Shown here piece by piece: positions 46,528-55,529 of a stretch of 64,000 nt of DNA. The translations under genes were made by a program, and so were the position numbers. The stretch comes from Devosia sp. 2618 (GTDB taxonomy: Bacteria; Pseudomonadota; Alphaproteobacteria; Rhizobiales; Devosiaceae): positions 3,286,001 to 3,350,000 of the forward strand of contig NZ_JBEPOO010000001.1 in the NCBI RefSeq assembly GCF_040546815.1, written 5' to 3'. Every line of letters starts with the position of its first letter. Positions within the stretch are counted from its first letter, which is position 1. The notes under the pieces were generated by a model. That model saw only the letters and a program-made list of their open reading frames with translations, was not told the origin of the DNA and ran no database searches.

Positions 46528-46836
46528 ATGCGGCTTTCGCTTGAGGTTAGCCCACCTGGCGACGCGCCCGACACGAACGGGCTCTCGGATGGCGTCTTTG
46601 TCGAGATGTATCTCGACATGGCGGGGCGCGATGCGCTCGTGCGCCAACTTCAGTCGATGAATTGGGACTACGGTCCTCGCAGCAATGATCACTTCCACCT
46701 CGGCTCCGACAAGTGGGGCGGGAGTGGCCTGACTGAAGAGCGTCGGGACCCTGACAATTTCATTTGTCGTGGCCTCAAGGTCTATCTCCGTCCCGAGGGC
46801 GAGCCCCTTTGGACGGCCCAATCCGGTAAGGAATAG
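46528..46836 (+). CDS. Imm32-like immunity protein candidate
   Basis: 102 residues, starting one base after the mmsA stop. The pattern VFVEMYLDMAGRDALVRQLQ and NDHFHLGSDKWGGSGLTEE is what I recall for the Imm32 family (a strand, a helix, HxHL and WGG). Imm32 proteins neutralise polymorphic toxins. No toxin is adjacent. Its place inside a catabolic operon is odd and makes an immunity role unproven; it could be a repurposed binding protein. Confidence 0.6.
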   Translation: MRLSLEVSPPGDAPDTNGLSDGVFVEMYLDMAGRDALVRQLQSMNWDYGPRSNDHFHLGSDKWGGSGLTEERRDPDNFICRGLKVYLRPEGEPLWTAQSGKE

Positions 46837-46840
46837 CCAT

Positions 46841-48091
46841 ATGTCTGCCCCAGGAGAAAACCTTCGTATCAATGGTGATCGGCTCTGGGATAGCCTGATG
46901 GATATGGCAAAGATTGGTCCCGGGATTGCTGGTGGTAACAACCGGCAGACGCTGACCGATGAGGATGGCGAGGGGCGGCGGCTGTTTCAGCGCTGGTGCG
47001 ATGATGCCGGATTGACCATGGGCGTCGATCAGATGGGCACCATGTTCATGACGCGGGCGGGCACCGATCCTGACGCCCTGCCCGTCTATGTCGGCAGCCA
47101 TCTCGATACGCAGCCGACGGGCGGCAAATATGATGGCGTGCTCGGCGTTTTGGCCGCGCTTGAAGTGGTGCGCTCGCTCAATGACTTGGGGATCAAGACC
47201 AAGCATCCGATCGTGGTCACCAACTGGGCCAATGAGGAAGGTGCGCGGTTTGCGCCGGCCATGCTGGCATCGGGGGTTTTTGCCGGTGTGCACACACAGG
47301 ATTACGCCTATGCGCGGCAGGATCAGGCCGGGCTGACCTATGGTGATGAGCTGGCGCGCATCGGCTGGCGCGGCGCTGAAGAAGTCGGGGCGCGCAAGAT
47401 GCATGCCTATCTCGAATATCACATCGAGCAGGGGCCGATCCTTGAAGCCGAGGGCAAGCAGATCGGCGTCGTCACCCATGGCCAGGGGCTGTGGTGGCTG
47501 GAATTTACGCTAACCGGCAAGGAAGCCCATACCGGGTCGACGCCGATGAACATGCGGGTCAATGCCGGGCTCGCCATGGCGCGGATTGTCGAAATGGTGC
47601 AGGCCGTGGCGATGGACCATCAGCCGGGCGCGGTCGGTGGTGTGGGGCAGATGAAGTTTGCACCCAATTCGCGCAACGTGCTGCCGGGCACGGTGGTTTT
47701 TACCGTCGACATTCGCTCGCCGGAGCTGAGCAAACTGACATCGATGCGCGAGCAGATCGAGAGCAAGGCGCGAGCGATCTGCGAGGAGATCGGTGTTGGC
47801 TATGCCGTCGAAGCGGTCGGCCATTTTGATCCGGTGACGTTTGATCCGACGCTGGTGGCGCGGGTGCGGGCGTCGGCCGAAAAGCTCGGCTACAGCCATA
47901 TGGATATCATTTCGGGCGCCGGCCACGACGCCTGCTGGGCCAACAAGGTTGCGCCCTCAACCATGATCATGTGCCCCTGCGTGGGCGGGCTCAGCCACAA
48001 TGAGGCCGAAGAAATCTCCAAGGAATGGTCGACGGCTGGTGCCGATGTCCTGTTCCACGCGGTGCTTGAAACGGCGGAAATTGTGAGTTGA
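46841..48091 (+). CDS. M20 amidohydrolase, beta-ureidopropionase / N-carbamoyl-amino-acid hydrolase
   Basis: 416 residues, di-zinc peptidase fold of the AllC/HyuC type. Metal ligands in VGSHLDTQPTGGKYDGVLGV and ANEEGARFAPAMLASG, the dimer-domain GVVTHGQGLWWLEFTLTGKEAHTGSTPM, and a final SGAGHDACWANKVAPSTMI. It hydrolyses N-carbamoyl-beta-alanine to beta-alanine, CO2 and ammonia, which fits its neighbours. ATG at 46841 follows the Imm32-like gene by four bases. Confidence 0.9.
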   Translation: MSAPGENLRINGDRLWDSLMDMAKIGPGIAGGNNRQTLTDEDGEGRRLFQRWCDDAGLTMGVDQMGTMFMTRAGTDPDALPVYVGSHLDTQPTGGKYDGVLGVLAALEVVRSLNDLGIKTKHPIVVTNWANEEGARFAPAMLASGVFAGVHTQDYAYARQDQAGLTYGDELARIGWRGAEEVGARKMHAYLEYHIEQGPILEAEGKQIGVVTHGQGLWWLEFTLTGKEAHTGSTPMNMRVNAGLAMARIVEMVQAVAMDHQPGAVGGVGQMKFAPNSRNVLPGTVVFTVDIRSPELSKLTSMREQIESKARAICEEIGVGYAVEAVGHFDPVTFDPTLVARVRASAEKLGYSHMDIISGAGHDACWANKVAPSTMIMCPCVGGLSHNEAEEISKEWSTAGADVLFHAVLETAEIVS

Positions 48092-48095
48092 TCCC

Positions 48096-48563
48096 ATGCG
48101 GCTTCTGACGCGCTCGCTTGCCCTGACCGCCCTAATTGCTGCCGGCCTTTCGGCGCCTGCTGTGATGGCGCAGCAGGTCTCGGACTTTGCCGGATGCACC
48201 GGCATTTCCAACGATATCGAGCGTCTGGTGTGCTTTGACCGGGTCGCGGCGCCACTGGCCAAGGATGGCGCGGAAGCGGCGGCATGCGTGCCGATGACGG
48301 TGGAAGACCTCAAGCTCGATTACACCGAGCTGCTCGGCACCTGCGCGGAAGTCAGCGGCACGGTCATTCAGGCGGCCGATATCGTGATGCTGATGCAGTC
48401 GATGATGGATGCCAACCCGTTCTATGTCGACATCAGCGGGCTGACGCGTGACGAGCGCAAGATTTTGCTGAACTGCCCGACCGGTTGCCAGCTGACGGTG
48501 ACCGGCACGGTTCAGGAAACCAATTACTCCAAGGGTATGAAGGCGGCCTCGATCCGCCAGTAG
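48096..48563 (+). CDS. Hypothetical exported protein
   Basis: 155 residues. Signal peptide LALTALIAAGLSAPAVMA. The mature protein has spaced cysteines (DFAGCTGIS, LVCFDR, AACVPMT, LGTCAEVSGTVIQAAD, LNCPTGCQ), suggesting disulfides in the periplasm, and a beta-rich end similar to OB-like DUF folds. Function unknown. It sits inside the pyrimidine operon and may be co-transcribed. Confidence 0.7.
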   Translation: MRLLTRSLALTALIAAGLSAPAVMAQQVSDFAGCTGISNDIERLVCFDRVAAPLAKDGAEAAACVPMTVEDLKLDYTELLGTCAEVSGTVIQAADIVMLMQSMMDANPFYVDISGLTRDERKILLNCPTGCQLTVTGTVQETNYSKGMKAASIRQ

Positions 48564-48583
48564 AAACAAGAAGAGGGGATAGC

Positions 48584-50038
48584 ATGGCAAGCAAGGTCAT
48601 TAAGGGCGGCACGGTCGTCACAGCGGACCTCACCTACAAAGCCGATGTGAAGATCGAAGGCGATGTCATCGTCGAGATCGGCCCCAACCTTTCCGGCGAC
48701 GAGGTGCTGGACGCGACCGGTTGCTACATCATGCCGGGCGGCATCGACCCGCATACCCATCTCGAAATGCCGTTCATGGGCACCTATTCGGCCGATGATT
48801 TTGAAAGCGGCACGCGGGCGGGCCTCGCCGGCGGCACGACCATGGTGGTCGATTTCTGCCTGCCCAATCCCAATCAGAGCCTGCTTGAAGCGCTACAGAT
48901 GTGGGACAACAAGACCGGCAAGGCGAGCGCGGATTACTCATTCCACATGGCGATCACCTGGTGGGGCGAGCAGGTGTTCAACGAAATGGCACAAGTGGTC
49001 GATCGCGGCATTACCAGCTTCAAGCATTTCATGGCCTATAAAGGCTCGTTGATGGTCAATGACGATGAGATGTTCTCCTCGTTCCAGCGCTGCGCGGACC
49101 TTGGCGCCCTGCCCCTCGTTCACGCCGAAAACGGCGATGTGGTTGCTGCCATGACGGCGAAGTTGCTGGCTGAAGGCAATAATGGCCCTGAGGGGCACGC
49201 CTATTCGCGGCCGCCGGAAGTTGAGGGCGAAGCCACCAATCGCGCCATCATGATCGCCGATATGGCGGGTGTGCCGCTTTACGTGGTGCATGTCAGCTGC
49301 GAGCAGGCGCATGAAGCCATTCGGCGGGCGCGGCAGAAGGGGATGCGGGTTTACGGCGAGCCGCTGATCCAGCATCTGACGCTGGACGAAAGCGAATATT
49401 TCAACGCCGATTGGGACCATGCGGCGCGGCGCGTGATGTCGCCGCCGTTCCGCAACAAACAGCATCAGGATTCGCTGTGGGCCGGGTTGCAGTCCGGGTC
49501 GCTGAGCTGCGTCGCGACCGACCATTGCGCCTTTACCACCGACCAGAAGCGGACCGGGCTCGGCAATTTCTCGAAAATTCCAAACGGCACGGGTGGGCTT
49601 GAAGATCGCCTGCCGGTGTTGTGGACGGCGGGCGTCAATACTGGCCGCATCACCATGAACGAGTTCGTGGCGGTGACCTCGACCAACATCGCCAAGATTT
49701 TGGGGCTCTATCCCAAAAAGGGCGCCGTGCTGGTGGGCGCGGATGCCGATCTGATCGTCTGGGACCCCAACCGCAGCAAGACCATCAGCGCCAAGGCGCA
49801 ACAGTCGGTGATCGACTACAACGTGTTTGAGGGCTTTGAGGTCAAAGGCATGCCGCGCTTCGTTCTGAGCCGTGGCAAGGTCTCGGTGACCGAGAGTGAC
49901 GTCACGGCCGAGCCGGGGCATGGCAAGTTCGTCGGCCGCGAGCCGAAGAACCCTGTGAACCGCGCGCTCAGCCAGTGGAAAGAGATCGTGGCGCCGCGCA
50001 AGATCGAACGGTCGGGCATTCCGGCTTCGGGGGTATAG
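48584..50038 (+). CDS. hydA: Dihydropyrimidinase
   Basis: 484 residues. Opens dihydrouracil or dihydrothymine to the carbamoyl amino acid. Motifs: the zinc-binding GIDPHTHLEMPF, the carbamylated lysine in SFKHFMAYKGSLM, VHAENGDVV, VVHVSCEQAHEAIRRA and VATDHCAFTTDQK. The length is normal for the family. AGAGGGGAT precedes the ATG at 48584; the longer frame to 48485 is rejected. Confidence 0.95.
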   Translation: MASKVIKGGTVVTADLTYKADVKIEGDVIVEIGPNLSGDEVLDATGCYIMPGGIDPHTHLEMPFMGTYSADDFESGTRAGLAGGTTMVVDFCLPNPNQSLLEALQMWDNKTGKASADYSFHMAITWWGEQVFNEMAQVVDRGITSFKHFMAYKGSLMVNDDEMFSSFQRCADLGALPLVHAENGDVVAAMTAKLLAEGNNGPEGHAYSRPPEVEGEATNRAIMIADMAGVPLYVVHVSCEQAHEAIRRARQKGMRVYGEPLIQHLTLDESEYFNADWDHAARRVMSPPFRNKQHQDSLWAGLQSGSLSCVATDHCAFTTDQKRTGLGNFSKIPNGTGGLEDRLPVLWTAGVNTGRITMNEFVAVTSTNIAKILGLYPKKGAVLVGADADLIVWDPNRSKTISAKAQQSVIDYNVFEGFEVKGMPRFVLSRGKVSVTESDVTAEPGHGKFVGREPKNPVNRALSQWKEIVAPRKIERSGIPASGV

Positions 50039-50203
50039 CGACAGCAGCGTGATCAATATTGAGGCACGGGCCGGGAGGAGCAGGACAAGTCGGATAGCAA
50101 ATCCGGCATCCTGAAAACGGCACGGAGCTTGCATTTAAAAGGACTGTCGGGCGGCAGGCATGAGCCGCCTCCCGACCAGGATAACAAGAGGGGGCATAGG
50201 CCT

Positions 50204-51037
50204 TTGTCCGTGACGTCGCCGACTACTGCTGCCATTTCCGACACGGGCGCCCGCGCCGTGGTATCGGCTGACCATCTCGGTCTCACCTTCAAGACCAATG
50301 ATGGCGACGTCATTGCGCTCAGCGATGTGAACCTGACCATCAACAAGGGCGAGTTCGTGTCGTTCATCGGCCCATCGGGCTGTGGCAAGACGACGTTTTT
50401 GCGCACCATTGCCGATCTCGAACAGCCCACATCGGGCACGCTGACGATCAACGGGATGACGCCCGAACAGGCTCGGCAGAGCCGCGCCTATGGCTATGTG
50501 TTTCAGGCACCGGCGCTTTATCCATGGCGCACGATCGAAAAAAACATCGCGCTGCCGCTCGAAATCATGGGCTATGGCGCCGGCCAGCAGAGCGAGCGCA
50601 TTCAGCGCACGATGGAGCTGGTGAACCTTTCGGGGTTCGAGAAGAAGTATCCCTGGCAACTGTCGGGCGGCATGCAGCAACGCGCCTCGATTGCCCGCGC
50701 GCTGGCATTTGATGCCGATCTTTTGCTGATGGACGAGCCGTTTGGTGCGCTCGACGAAATCGTGCGCGACCACCTCAATTCGGAATTGCTCAAGCTGTGG
50801 GCCGCGACGCAGAAGACGATCTGCTTTGTGACGCACTCCATTCCCGAGGCGGTGTATCTGTCGACCAAGATCGTGGTGATGTCGCCGCGGCCGGGCCGGG
50901 TGACCGATATCATCGAGAGCAATCTGCCCGCCGAACGGCCGCTCGATATTCGCGAGACGCCGGAGTTTCTGGCGATTGCCGCGCGAGTGCGCGACGGGTT
51001 GCGAGCTGGTCACTCCTATGATGGGGATCATGTCTAA
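50204..51037 (+). CDS. NitT/TauT-type ABC transporter ATPase, probable pyrimidine importer
   Basis: 277 residues from TTG at 50204, with AGAGGGGG about 10 bases upstream; longer frames to 50129 also start at TTG. Walker A GPSGCGKTTF, signature LSGGMQQRASIARAL, Walker B LLLMDEPFGALDEI. Part of a four-gene importer, ATPase, two permeases, binding protein. A repeat cluster separates it from the first permease. Confidence 0.88.
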   Translation: MSVTSPTTAAISDTGARAVVSADHLGLTFKTNDGDVIALSDVNLTINKGEFVSFIGPSGCGKTTFLRTIADLEQPTSGTLTINGMTPEQARQSRAYGYVFQAPALYPWRTIEKNIALPLEIMGYGAGQQSERIQRTMELVNLSGFEKKYPWQLSGGMQQRASIARALAFDADLLLMDEPFGALDEIVRDHLNSELLKLWAATQKTICFVTHSIPEAVYLSTKIVVMSPRPGRVTDIIESNLPAERPLDIRETPEFLAIAARVRDGLRAGHSYDGDHV

Positions 51038-51059
51038 TGGGGGGCTCCAAAGTAAACGG

Positions 51060-51205
51060 AGCGCGCCTCACCTCTCCCCTGTGGGAAGAGGTCGCCGTGC
51101 AGCGGCGGGTGAGGGGTTCAGCGCGTGGCGCGAGCACCGCGTCTCAAACGACCTCTGAATCCCTTACCCCAACCCTCTCCCCTCAGGGGCGAGGGGGCGG
51201 ATCGT
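51060..51205. repeat. Palindromic repeats inside the importer operon
   Basis: CCTCACCTCTCCCC-TGT-GGGAAGAGG-like element (51067-51095) and CCCCAACCCTCTCCCC-TCAG-GGGCGAGGG (51171-51196), related to copies near 13535, 34237 and 55530. They may stabilise or attenuate the mRNA between the ATPase and the permease. Confidence 0.7.
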
Positions 51206-51221
51206 GCGTGGGGCGAGTTTC

Positions 51222-52088
51222 ATGAACCGCACGCTTCCCATTCTCACGGTTCTTCTTGCCATTCTGGTCATCTGGTATGCCGCGGCGATTGGCATGAATG
51301 CGTCGTGGCAGACGCGGCTCAATGATCGGGCCAATCTGGTCGACGTGCCGTTTACCGAATTTGCGATGCAGACCTGGGCGCAGGATCGGCCGGTGCTACC
51401 GGCGCCGCATCAGGTGGTTGGCGAAATCTGGAATGCCACGGTGGCGCTGGAAATCACCTCCAAACGCTCGCTCGCCTATCATGGCTGGATCACCCTATCT
51501 TCGACGCTGCTGGGCTTTGTGCTGGGCACAGCGCTCGGTGTCGGGCTGGCGGTCATAATCGTCCACAATGAAGCGGCCAATCGCTCGCTGATGCCGTGGA
51601 TTATTGCCAGCCAGACCATTCCCATATTGGCGATTGCGCCAATGGTGGTGGTGGGGCTGGGCTCGATTGGCGTCACCGGCACCGTGCCCCGAGCGCTGAT
51701 CTCGATGTATCTCAGTTTCTTCCCGGTCGTTGTCGGCATGGTCAAGGGGCTGCGCTCGCCCGAGGCGATCCAGCTGGACCTGATGCGCACCTATGACGCG
51801 ACCAGCTGGCAGACGTTCTGGAAGCTGCGCTGGCCTGCCGCCATGCCGATGCTGTTTGCCTCAATGAAAGTGGGCATTGCCATTTCGCTGATTGGGGCTG
51901 TGGTCAGTGAACTCAGCAACGCGGCCGGTGGTGGCCTCGGCGTGCGGCTGCTGACGGGGTCCTATAACGGGCAGACCATTCAGATCTGGGCGGCCCTGTT
52001 TATTGCTGCAGCGCTGGCGGCAGTCCTTGTGATGATCGTTGGCTTTGCCGAGCGCATGGTCAATGCCCGCATGGGGGCACGCGCATGA
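51222..52088 (+). CDS. ABC transporter permease (first of pair)
   Basis: 288 residues starting at MNRTLPILTVL. MetI-type fold with about six helices; the EAA loop appears in MRTYDATSWQTFWKLRWPAAMPMLFASMK from about residue 190. Its stop overlaps the next permease by four bases. It lacks the N-terminal 100 residues of the second permease. The TauC/SsuC-type family transports sulfonates, nitrate or pyrimidines. Confidence 0.9.
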   Translation: MNRTLPILTVLLAILVIWYAAAIGMNASWQTRLNDRANLVDVPFTEFAMQTWAQDRPVLPAPHQVVGEIWNATVALEITSKRSLAYHGWITLSSTLLGFVLGTALGVGLAVIIVHNEAANRSLMPWIIASQTIPILAIAPMVVVGLGSIGVTGTVPRALISMYLSFFPVVVGMVKGLRSPEAIQLDLMRTYDATSWQTFWKLRWPAAMPMLFASMKVGIAISLIGAVVSELSNAAGGGLGVRLLTGSYNGQTIQIWAALFIAAALAAVLVMIVGFAERMVNARMGARA

Positions 52089-53185
52089 GCCAGTTGCAGT
52101 ATTTTCTCGCTCTTGTTGCCGGCGGTCTTTCGGCTGCGGCCTTCGCCCTGAGCTTTGCGACGCCGCTCGAACAGGGGCTGTTGCTCAAGGCGTTTTTGGG
52201 GCTCGGCTTCCTGTCGCTGATCCGGTTTTACGTGCCGCTCGGGCTGTGGGCCGATGGGGCTTTTGCGCTGCTGGGTGCCGTGGCGCTGCTGACCAGCGTC
52301 GGGGTGTTTGACCCGACGCCATCGTTCTTCTGGATCGCATTGGTCGTGGCGTGGCTGTTTGCCTGGCTGTTTGTCGAGCGGCTGTCCAAGACGCTGGCGC
52401 CGCGCCTGAGCGACAATGGTGGGCTTGGGCTTCTGATCCCGGTGGTGTTCGGGGCCGCCTTGCTGGTGATCTGGGAAGTGGTGACGCGCGGGGCCAATAT
52501 TCCGCCGGTGCTGCTGCCCGCGCCGTCGATGATCGCCGCACAACTGGTCAATTCGACGCCGATCCTGTGGGCCGATTTCGTGCAGACCTTCATCAAGTCG
52601 GTGCTGCCCGGTTATGCCATCGGGTGCCTCTCCGGGTTGATCGTCGCCATCCTTGTCGACCGCTCGCCATTCCTTAAAGCCGGGCTCTTGCCGATCGGCA
52701 ATTTCATGTCGGCGCTGCCCATTATCGGCATCGCGCCGATCATGGTGATGTGGTTCGGTTTTGACTGGCAATCGAAGGCCGCTGTCGTTGTCGCGATGAC
52801 GTTCTTCCCCATGCTGGTCAACACCGTCGCGGGGCTCAACGCCTCGAGCATTATCGAGCGCGACCTGATGCGCACCTATGCCGCCGGTTACTGGCAAACC
52901 CTTATGAAGTTACGGCTTCCTGCTGCGGGCCCCTTCATATTCAACGCCCTCAAGATCAACTCGACTCTGGCCTTGATCGGCGCAATCGTAGCGGAATTCT
53001 TCGGGACGCCCGTCGTGGGAATGGGCTTCCGAATTTCTACAGGCGTTGGCCGTTTGGCCATCGATCTGGTCTGGGCAGAGATCGCCGTTGCAGCGGTCGC
53101 GGGGTCTGCCTTCTACGGGGTGATCGCCCTCATCGAGAGGGGCGTCACCTTTTGGCATCCGTCTGTCCGTGGTGGACGGGCGTAA
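52085..53185 (+). CDS. ABC transporter permease (second of pair)
   Basis: 366 residues, longer than its partner because an extra N-terminal block of three hydrophobic helices precedes the core (YFLALVAGGLSAAAFALS, PLGLWADGAFALLGAVALL, FFWIALVVAWLFAWLF). The core permease ends with the EAA-type loop MRTYAAGYWQTLMKLRLPAAGPFIFNALK. ThiX/TauC-like. The gene overlaps its partner. Confidence 0.9.
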   Translation: MSQLQYFLALVAGGLSAAAFALSFATPLEQGLLLKAFLGLGFLSLIRFYVPLGLWADGAFALLGAVALLTSVGVFDPTPSFFWIALVVAWLFAWLFVERLSKTLAPRLSDNGGLGLLIPVVFGAALLVIWEVVTRGANIPPVLLPAPSMIAAQLVNSTPILWADFVQTFIKSVLPGYAIGCLSGLIVAILVDRSPFLKAGLLPIGNFMSALPIIGIAPIMVMWFGFDWQSKAAVVVAMTFFPMLVNTVAGLNASSIIERDLMRTYAAGYWQTLMKLRLPAAGPFIFNALKINSTLALIGAIVAEFFGTPVVGMGFRISTGVGRLAIDLVWAEIAVAAVAGSAFYGVIALIERGVTFWHPSVRGGRA

Positions 53186-53205
53186 CAGGGAAAAAGGGAA
53201 CGAAA

Positions 53206-54180
53206 ATGAAAAAGTATATCGGAGGTTTGCTCGTCAGCGCCCTGGCGCTTTCGGCCGCTCCCGCGTTTGCGGCGGATGCGCTGACACTGCAGCTCAAATG
53301 GGTGACCCAGGCGCAGTTCGCCGGTTATCTCGTCGCTGAGTCCAAGGGGTTTTATGACGAGGAAAACCTCGACGTGACCATCCTGCCCGGTGGCCCCAAC
53401 GTTGCGCCTGAGCAGGTGATCGCCGGCGGCGGTGCCGACATCATCGTGACCTGGATGGCAGCCGGCATGGCCGCACGCGAAAGCGGCGTGCCACTGGTCA
53501 ATATCGCCCAGCCGTTCAAGCGCAGCGGCCTGATGATGATCTGTCCGGTCGAAAACGAGATCAAGACCGTCAAAGATTTCCCCGGCCACACGCTGGGCGT
53601 CTGGTTCTTTGGCAATGAATATCCGTTCTTTGCCTGGATGAACAAGGAAGGCATTGCCACCGATGGGTCGGCTGGCGGCGTGACCGTTCTCCAGCAGAGC
53701 TTTGACATTCAGCCGATGATCCAGGGCCAGGCCGACTGCATTTCGGTGATGACCTATAACGAATATGGCCAGGCGCTCGATGCCGGTTACGGTCCGGAAA
53801 ACCTGACCATTTTCAACTATACCGAAATGGGCAATGACCTGCTTGAAGACGGGCTCTATGTGCTCGAAGACTCGCTCAAGGATGCTGCCAAGGTCGACGC
53901 TTATACGCGCTTTGTTCGCGCGTCGATGAAGGGCTGGGCCTACGCTGCCGAACATCCAGATGAAGCCGCACAGATCGTTGTCGACATGGACGATACCGGC
54001 GCCGCAACCCTTGAGCACCAGCTCTATATGACCGGTGAAGTCGCCAAGCTGGTCGATCCAGCCGACGCCAAGCTCGACATGGCTACCTATGAGCGCACCG
54101 TCAAAGCCCTGCTCGACCAGTCGATCATCAAGGCCGAACCAGAGGGGGCTTACACCACTGTCGTCACCGACGGGCTGTAA
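53206..54180 (+). CDS. ABC substrate-binding protein, NMT1/THI5-like
   Basis: 324 residues with a clean signal peptide (MKKYIGGLLVSALALSAAPAFA). Family marks: LKWVTQAQFAGYLVAESKGFYDEENLDVTILPGGPNV, DIIVTWMAAGMAARESGVPLVN, and the later QADCISVMTYNEYGQALDAG. THI5-like proteins bind pyrimidine-type ligands, so this fits the neighbouring catabolic genes. ATG at 53206 preceded by AAAAAGGGAACG; the frame to 53152 is spurious. A strong terminator follows. Confidence 0.92.
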   Translation: MKKYIGGLLVSALALSAAPAFAADALTLQLKWVTQAQFAGYLVAESKGFYDEENLDVTILPGGPNVAPEQVIAGGGADIIVTWMAAGMAARESGVPLVNIAQPFKRSGLMMICPVENEIKTVKDFPGHTLGVWFFGNEYPFFAWMNKEGIATDGSAGGVTVLQQSFDIQPMIQGQADCISVMTYNEYGQALDAGYGPENLTIFNYTEMGNDLLEDGLYVLEDSLKDAAKVDAYTRFVRASMKGWAYAAEHPDEAAQIVVDMDDTGAATLEHQLYMTGEVAKLVDPADAKLDMATYERTVKALLDQSIIKAEPEGAYTTVVTDGL

Positions 54181-54202
54181 GTATTCGAAATAATGAGTGA
54201 GA

Positions 54203-54228
54203 GGCGGGGAGCGATCCCCGCCTTTTTT
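54203..54228 (+). terminator. Terminator of the pyrimidine operon
   Basis: Arms GGCGGGGA (54203-54210) and TCCCCGCC (54215-54222), loop GCGA, then TTTTTT. It lies 22 bases after the binding-protein stop. Confidence 0.95.
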
Positions 54229-54359
54229 CGTAGTCGCGGCGCAGGTTTACTTGGACGTTCGGCCCCTGCCCCAATCTGCCCATATTTTGCGCATGGTCGG
54301 AACTATTCACCGCGCTTTCGGTTGTGGACACATCTGCGTCACAACAAGAGGGCTCTAAA

Positions 54360-54434
54360 ATGAACTCCATCATCTACATCGTCGGCCTCATCGTTATCGT
54401 CATGGCGATCCTGTCGTTCATCGGTCTTGCCTGA
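54360..54434 (+). CDS. 24-residue membrane micropeptide
   Basis: MNSIIYIVGLIVIVMAILSF and then IGLA: a single hydrophobic helix with no charge. A good ribosome site, AAGAGGG, precedes the ATG by eight bases. Too short for most gene finders. It is 48 bases before the next membrane-protein gene and probably co-transcribed. Micropeptides of this kind are frequent in alphaproteobacteria; function unknown. Confidence 0.75.
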   Translation: MNSIIYIVGLIVIVMAILSFIGLA

Positions 54435-54481
54435 CCGCCGCTGCGGCATCAGCGACAACCACAAACACAGGAGCCACAGCC

Positions 54482-55366
54482 ATGACCATTGACGCGCCCG
54501 CGGGCGTAGCCGTCATCGAAACCCCCGCCACCAATCGCGACCAGTCATCATATGTCGATTGGCCAGCCATCATTGCCGGCATCGTGTTGGCCTCGGCCAT
54601 CAGCCTCGTGCTGATCAGCTTTGGCTCCGCCGTTGGCCTCAACTTCCTCGACTTCGGTTATGGCAAGAGCGCCAACCCGATCTTTATCGGCATTGCTGCC
54701 GCCAGCTGGTTCCTCTGGGTCCAGGTGTCGAGCTTCATGGCCGGTGGTTATCTGACCGGCCGCCTGCGTCGCCGCTATTTCGACGCCAATGAAGACGAAA
54801 GCGATCTGCGCGATGGCGCCCATGGCCTGCTGGTCTGGGCCGGTGCAGCCCTGCTCGGCGCCGTGATTGCCGTCGGCGGTATTGGCGCTGCAGCAAATGC
54901 TGTCGGTTCGGCCGCTTCGACCGTCACCACCGCCGCATCCAATGTTGCCGGCGATGCTGTCGACCCGAACGCCTACTTCGTTGACACGCTGTTCCGCTCG
55001 AACCAGCCAACCGACGCAACGGTTGCCCGTGCTGAAGCCGGTCGCATCTTTGCCCAGGCCGCTCTTGGCGATGGCGCTGTTGCTGCCGATGACCGCACCT
55101 ATCTTGCCAACGCCGTAGCGGCCAATACCGGTCTCACTCCAGACGAAGCGCAGGCTCGCGTCGATCAGGTGATCACCAATGTTGAAGCTGCCCGTCAGAA
55201 GGCCATCGAAGCTGCCCGCATTGCGCGCAATACCGGCATCATCGCTGCCTTCCTGATCGCCGCCTCGCTGCTGGTCTCGGCCATTGGCGCTTTCTGGGCC
55301 GCTCAGAAGGGTGGCAACCATCGCGACGAAAACACTGTGCTCACCGGCGTCTTCCGCCGCTTCTAA
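54482..55366 (+). CDS. Membrane protein with helical periplasmic-type linker
   Basis: 294 residues. Two helices at about 28-50 and 65-90 (WPAIIAGIVLASAISLVLIS, IFIGIAAASWFLWVQVSSFMAGG), a third at about 118-140, then an Ala/Thr/Val-rich region to about 175, an acidic helical segment, and a final helix (GIIAAFLIAASLLVSAIGAF) with a basic C-terminus. Domain order recalls conserved hypothetical proteins of Rhizobiales. The gene is flanked by two micropeptide genes. AGGAGCCACAGCC precedes the ATG. Confidence 0.8.
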   Translation: MTIDAPAGVAVIETPATNRDQSSYVDWPAIIAGIVLASAISLVLISFGSAVGLNFLDFGYGKSANPIFIGIAAASWFLWVQVSSFMAGGYLTGRLRRRYFDANEDESDLRDGAHGLLVWAGAALLGAVIAVGGIGAAANAVGSAASTVTTAASNVAGDAVDPNAYFVDTLFRSNQPTDATVARAEAGRIFAQAALGDGAVAADDRTYLANAVAANTGLTPDEAQARVDQVITNVEAARQKAIEAARIARNTGIIAAFLIAASLLVSAIGAFWAAQKGGNHRDENTVLTGVFRRF

Positions 55367-55385
55367 CAGTCAGAAAGGACATCAC

Positions 55386-55460
55386 ATGCTTCGAGGTATT
55401 GGACTTTGGCTACTCGGCGTGCCGATCTGGCTGATCATCATCATCATCTTCTTCCTTCGC
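55386..55460 (+). CDS. 24-residue membrane micropeptide (second)
   Basis: MLRGIGLWLLGVPIWLIIII then FFLR: a single helix capped by arginines at both ends. AGAAAGGA sits seven bases before the ATG, and the gene lies 19 bases after the membrane protein. A terminator follows 10 bases after its stop. Same operon as the two genes before it. Confidence 0.78.
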
Positions 55461-55469
55461 TAGGAAGAG

Positions 55470-55497
55470 ACGGAGCGGGACGAAAGTCCCGCTCTTT
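55470..55497 (+). terminator. Terminator of the micropeptide operon
   Basis: GAGCGGGAC (55470-55478) pairs with GTCCCGCTC (55483-55491), loop GAAA, followed by a run of T. Ten bases after the small gene stop. Confidence 0.93.
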
Positions 55498-55529
55498 TTT
55501 TGAGGGGATACCGCATTACCAGTCGACAT

